Positions 5,240 through 8,125 of a stretch of DNA of 8,125 nucleotides are shown here, piece after piece. A program made the position numbers and the translations under genes. Within the stretch, counting starts at the first letter, position 1, and each line of letters opens with the position of its first letter. The stretch is from Desulfobacterales bacterium (GTDB lineage: Bacteria; Desulfobacterota; DSM-4660; Desulfatiglandales; Desulfatiglandaceae). Under the pieces are notes generated by a model. That model was not told the origin of the DNA. It searched no databases and saw nothing but the letters and a program-made list of their open reading frames with translations. The stretch is from NCBI GenBank assembly GCA_027061865.1, contig JAMOVZ010000315.1, forward strand, positions 1-8,125, written 5' to 3'.

Positions 5240-7693
5240 ATGCTCAGCCTTTTTGTAATCGACGGTCCTGACAAGGGCAAAGGAATCGGCCTTGATTCCG
5301 ATGTGATGATTATCGGCCGGTCTCCAAAGGCCGATTTCCAGGTTTACGACCGCTCCGTCTCAGCAAGACACTTGAGGGTCGTCAGACAGGGAAATGAGTT
5401 CTACGTGGAAGATCTCCATAGCACCAATGGCACATACTTGAATGGGGTGAAACTGCTTCCTGGAAAACTGGAAAGATTAAACGAAGGCGACACAATTCTC
5501 CTGGGCTCTACCCTTCTGTCGGTGGAAAGGGATTTTTCACTTGAAGGAACCTTGGTCCAAAAAGACCTCTCAATGAAAATAGTTGGTGAGCTCGGGGAAG
5601 AGGAGGTTCTTAAGGGCAGGCCCCTTACCAAGATAAAGAACTTCGAGGTGATTTACCGCCTCGCCACGGCCCTGATGGAGTCATTTGACATCTATGAGAT
5701 CCTTGAGACCGTGATGAGCTCACTCTTTGATTGCCTCAAACGCATCGACCGGGGCGCCATCCTGTTGCTGGATGAGGCCAAGGGGGAGATCAAGGAAATA
5801 ATTTCCCGCTCTAGACACCCACAGGACAGCACCCCTCTCAGGTACAGCAAAAGCATAGTGCAAAAGGTGATCCAAGAGCAGAAACCTATCTCCATGGTGG
5901 ATACAGAACGGGTCCAGAAAATAGAGCTCTCCGACAGCATCAGGGCCATGAAGATCCGGTCTGTAATGTGTGTCCCCCTTATAAGCAGGAGACAGGTAAG
6001 GGGGGCAATCTATGTGGATTCCTTGGAAAAACCGCACAGCTTTAGAAAGGAGGACCTTCACCTGCTTATGGCTTTGGCCAGCCCTGCCGCCATTGCCATT
6101 GAGAACGCCATCATGTACTCCAACCTGGAGAGGATGGTGGAGAGCAGGACTTATAGCCTAAGGCAGGCCCAGGAAAGGCTGAAGACCAGCGAAGAGCGCT
6201 TTAGGGCCATATTTGATAACATGAGGAGCGGGGTAATTGTGTTTCAGGAAGGACTCGGAGGCTCCGATTTTATAATCGTGGATGTTAACAGGGCGGCCCA
6301 GGAAATAGAAGGGTTTTATAAGGAAGAGGTGGTGGGCAAAAGTGTCCGTGAGGTCTATCCTGGATTCCAACAATTAGGGATCTTGGAGGTGTTCCGGGAG
6401 GTGTATGAGACCGGGGCCTACAGGCGTATTCCCGCCTGTTTCTATAGCGATCCCATGAGGAGCGGGTGGCGGGAGTATGATATCTGCAGACTCCCCTCGG
6501 GCGAGCTGGTGGTGATTTACGATGATGTCACAGAGCGCATACGCAGCCAGCAAGAGCAAGAGGAGTTGCAAAAGAGGATGCTTCATGCCCAAAAGCTGGA
6601 ATCAGTGGGACGGCTTGCTGGCGGAGTGGCCCATAACTTCAGAAACATACTCCAAGCCATTCTTGGAAACGTGGAATACTTGGAGATAGTTGAAGGGGAG
6701 AACCAGCATGTACGGGAGGCAGTGGAAAACATAACGGCCTCTGTCGAGAAGGGAGTGGAGCTTATTCGCAGCCTGCTTCATTTCTCCAGGCTGAGGGATG
6801 AGTTTACCATGTCCACCTTGGATATGGCCGAAACCATCCAGGACACATACAGGATAATCGAGAAGTTGTTTGACAAAAGCATTGAAATCTCCATGGAGTT
6901 GGAGCCAGGGCTGACCATTAAAGGGAATCAAGCCCTCTTGAGCCAGGTGTTCATGAATCTTTTTACCAACGCACATGATGCCATGCCTCAGGGGGGGCGG
7001 CTCGAGGTCAAGGCCTGGAAAGAGGGTGACAAAGTTCTTGTTAAAGTCTCAGATACTGGACATGGAATGGACAAGCAGACCCTGGAGAGGATCTTTGACC
7101 CCTTTTTCACTGACAAAGAAGTTGGCAAAGGCACTGGATTGGGGCTTACTACTGTCCATGGAATTGTAGATGAGCATGGAGGAAAGATCTCCGTGGAATC
7201 AAAGCTAGGGGTAGGGACCACATTTACGCTCGAGTTTCCTTATGCAGACGGCAAAGAGCCCCAGGAGATAGGCCATGCCGGTACGATTCACAGAGGAAAT
7301 GGAGAGAAGATCATGGTGGTAGACGATGAGGCAACTATCCTACATGTCCTTACCGGCATGATTCAGAAACTCGGATACAAGGTCAAGGCCATTGAGAGGG
7401 GGAGTGAGGCCGTAGAGGAATATGAGACTTGGCATCCCGACCTTGTGTTAATGGACAGGAATATGCCTGAGATAGATGGGATCTCTTGTATAAAGCAGAT
7501 ATTGGAGAGGGATCCTGATGCGCGGATTGTGATCGTATCCGGATATGAGCAGAGCGGGCCCCAGGGCATAGATGAAAATGTGCGGGAAAGGATAAAGGGC
7601 TATATGACTAAACCCTGCAACCTTCAGCAACTCAGCAGGGTGCTGGCTGAAGTACTGGGAAAGATAGCTCCAGGGCAGGACTTGCCCATATGA
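5240..7693 (+). CDS. Hybrid sensor histidine kinase: FHA-GAF-PAS-HisKA-HATPase-REC
   Basis: This 817-residue protein has no signal peptide or transmembrane segment, so it is probably a cytoplasmic sensor kinase. An FHA domain (1-98) shows GRS (26-28), SARH (41-44) and STNG (61-64), the usual phosphothreonine-binding residues. A GAF-like domain (about 135-292) ends in the typical AIAIENA helix. After a short coiled coil (295-320) comes a PAS domain (about 320-435). HisKA has H465 in GVAHNFRN. The ATPase domain has N box N573/N577, G1 DTGHGMD (605-611), F box IFDPFF (618-623) and G2 GKGTGLGL (629-636). A C-terminal receiver (about 689-808) has D695-D696, D739, S767 and K791. It should autophosphorylate H465 and pass phosphate to D739 or to the free receiver encoded just upstream. 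The residue after the His is Asn, not the common Glu/Asp. FHA suggests input from a Ser/Thr kinase; the ligands are unknown. Confidence 0.93.
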   Translation: MLSLFVIDGPDKGKGIGLDSDVMIIGRSPKADFQVYDRSVSARHLRVVRQGNEFYVEDLHSTNGTYLNGVKLLPGKLERLNEGDTILLGSTLLSVERDFSLEGTLVQKDLSMKIVGELGEEEVLKGRPLTKIKNFEVIYRLATALMESFDIYEILETVMSSLFDCLKRIDRGAILLLDEAKGEIKEIISRSRHPQDSTPLRYSKSIVQKVIQEQKPISMVDTERVQKIELSDSIRAMKIRSVMCVPLISRRQVRGAIYVDSLEKPHSFRKEDLHLLMALASPAAIAIENAIMYSNLERMVESRTYSLRQAQERLKTSEERFRAIFDNMRSGVIVFQEGLGGSDFIIVDVNRAAQEIEGFYKEEVVGKSVREVYPGFQQLGILEVFREVYETGAYRRIPACFYSDPMRSGWREYDICRLPSGELVVIYDDVTERIRSQQEQEELQKRMLHAQKLESVGRLAGGVAHNFRNILQAILGNVEYLEIVEGENQHVREAVENITASVEKGVELIRSLLHFSRLRDEFTMSTLDMAETIQDTYRIIEKLFDKSIEISMELEPGLTIKGNQALLSQVFMNLFTNAHDAMPQGGRLEVKAWKEGDKVLVKVSDTGHGMDKQTLERIFDPFFTDKEVGKGTGLGLTTVHGIVDEHGGKISVESKLGVGTTFTLEFPYADGKEPQEIGHAGTIHRGNGEKIMVVDDEATILHVLTGMIQKLGYKVKAIERGSEAVEEYETWHPDLVLMDRNMPEIDGISCIKQILERDPDARIVIVSGYEQSGPQGIDENVRERIKGYMTKPCNLQQLSRVLAEVLGKIAPGQDLPI

Positions 7694-7711
7694 ACAAGGG
7701 GCTGGACAGCC

Positions 7712-8125
7712 ATGATGACCGACTTGAGAGCGCTGATTATAACTGATGATTCGATAGAGTCGCATTGGCTTGAGACCGAGCTCCAAAACATTGGATGCGC
7801 CTCCGTCTTTTCGGCTCCCACCTCCATATCTGTGCGGCATGTAGGGGGTTACGAGGCAAGTTTTGCAGTAATAGGCCCAAGTGTGCCCCTTACCACAACA
7901 CTGAAAGTGATACAAAAGCTGAAGATAGTTGACTTGGCATTTCCTATCTTCCTTGCCTCACAAGATGAATCCATAAGGAGGGCCGCGCTGAATAGCCCTT
8001 TTACTGGAATACATGGCCTTCGGTTCAGTAAAGATGCAGAAAAGACAGCTCAAAAGATTAGGGATGCCGTCAAGCAAGGCAAAGAAGGAAAGGAGGGCTT
8101 AACGCCCCCGATCCTGATCGGCATC
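7712..8125 (+). CDS. Degenerate receiver-domain protein, C-terminus outside window (possible sigma-54 activator)
   Basis: The frame is open from ATG 7712 to the right edge (138 codons, incomplete). The first 120 residues follow a receiver pattern: RALIITDDS (6-14, acidic pair D12-D13), then helix, ASFAVIGPSVPL, FPIFLASQDES and GIHGLRFSKDAEK. The phosphoacceptor strand lacks an Asp; Gly or Pro stands in its place, so this looks like a pseudo-receiver. After a Lys-rich linker the visible end reads PPILIGI. That resembles the segment before the AAA+ domain of NtrC-family activators (consensus like ILIG.SPAM), but the decisive part is missing. A weak AAGGGG lies 10 nt before the ATG, and a second ATG follows at 7715. 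The gene begins 18 nt after the hybrid kinase and is probably in the same operon. Confidence 0.6.
   Translation, partial: MMTDLRALIITDDSIESHWLETELQNIGCASVFSAPTSISVRHVGGYEASFAVIGPSVPLTTTLKVIQKLKIVDLAFPIFLASQDESIRRAALNSPFTGIHGLRFSKDAEKTAQKIRDAVKQGKEGKEGLTPPILIGI

Noticed and set aside
7448..7915. A 155-codon open frame on the minus strand.
   Set aside because: It overlaps the receiver domain of the hybrid kinase and the start of the next gene, both well supported on the plus strand. Its translation shows no recognisable motif and no good ribosome site was seen.

Overview
This roughly 8.1 kb window is chromosomal, gene-dense and fairly high in GC (about 50% by eye). It looks like a Gram-negative bacterium of the Desulfobacterota / 'Deltaproteobacteria' type. 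That guess rests on tandem PilT-family ATPases, a consensus sigma-54 promoter, a many-domain hybrid histidine kinase and frequent AGG arginine codons. No marker gene fixes the taxonomy. I see no mobile element, CRISPR array, tRNA or rRNA.

Layout. (1) At the left edge, on the minus strand, are the first 18 codons of a probable panB (pantothenate pathway). (2) A 315-bp divergent intergenic region follows. It holds a G-rich, telomere-like tract on the panB side and a textbook -24/-12 sigma-54 promoter facing right. (3) A four-gene plus-strand operon runs from 370 to 3617: pilT, a second PilT/PilU-like ATPase, a zinc-ribbon protein with a degenerate receiver-like domain, and a 90-residue protein I do not recognise. 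(4) A convergent minus-strand GHMP-family sugar kinase ends only 3 bp from the operon. (5) A short divergent region, with a good sigma-70-type promoter for the rightward genes, leads into a second plus-strand operon running off the right edge: a single-domain response regulator, an FHA-GAF-PAS-histidine kinase-receiver hybrid, and the N-terminal part of a protein with a degenerate receiver domain.

How the genes may work together. The first operon encodes the retraction motors of type IV pili plus two probable accessory proteins. The second is a phosphorelay set with one kinase, one fused receiver and one free receiver. The last, truncated gene ends in residues (PPILIGI) that resemble the linker entering the AAA+ domain of NtrC-type sigma-54 activators. 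If so, the right-hand system could drive the sigma-54 promoter of the left-hand pilus operon. That link is inference only, because the decisive part lies outside the window. Two separate proteins (2673-3335 and 7712 onward) carry receiver folds that seem to have lost the phosphorylatable aspartate, which is the most distinctive theme here.
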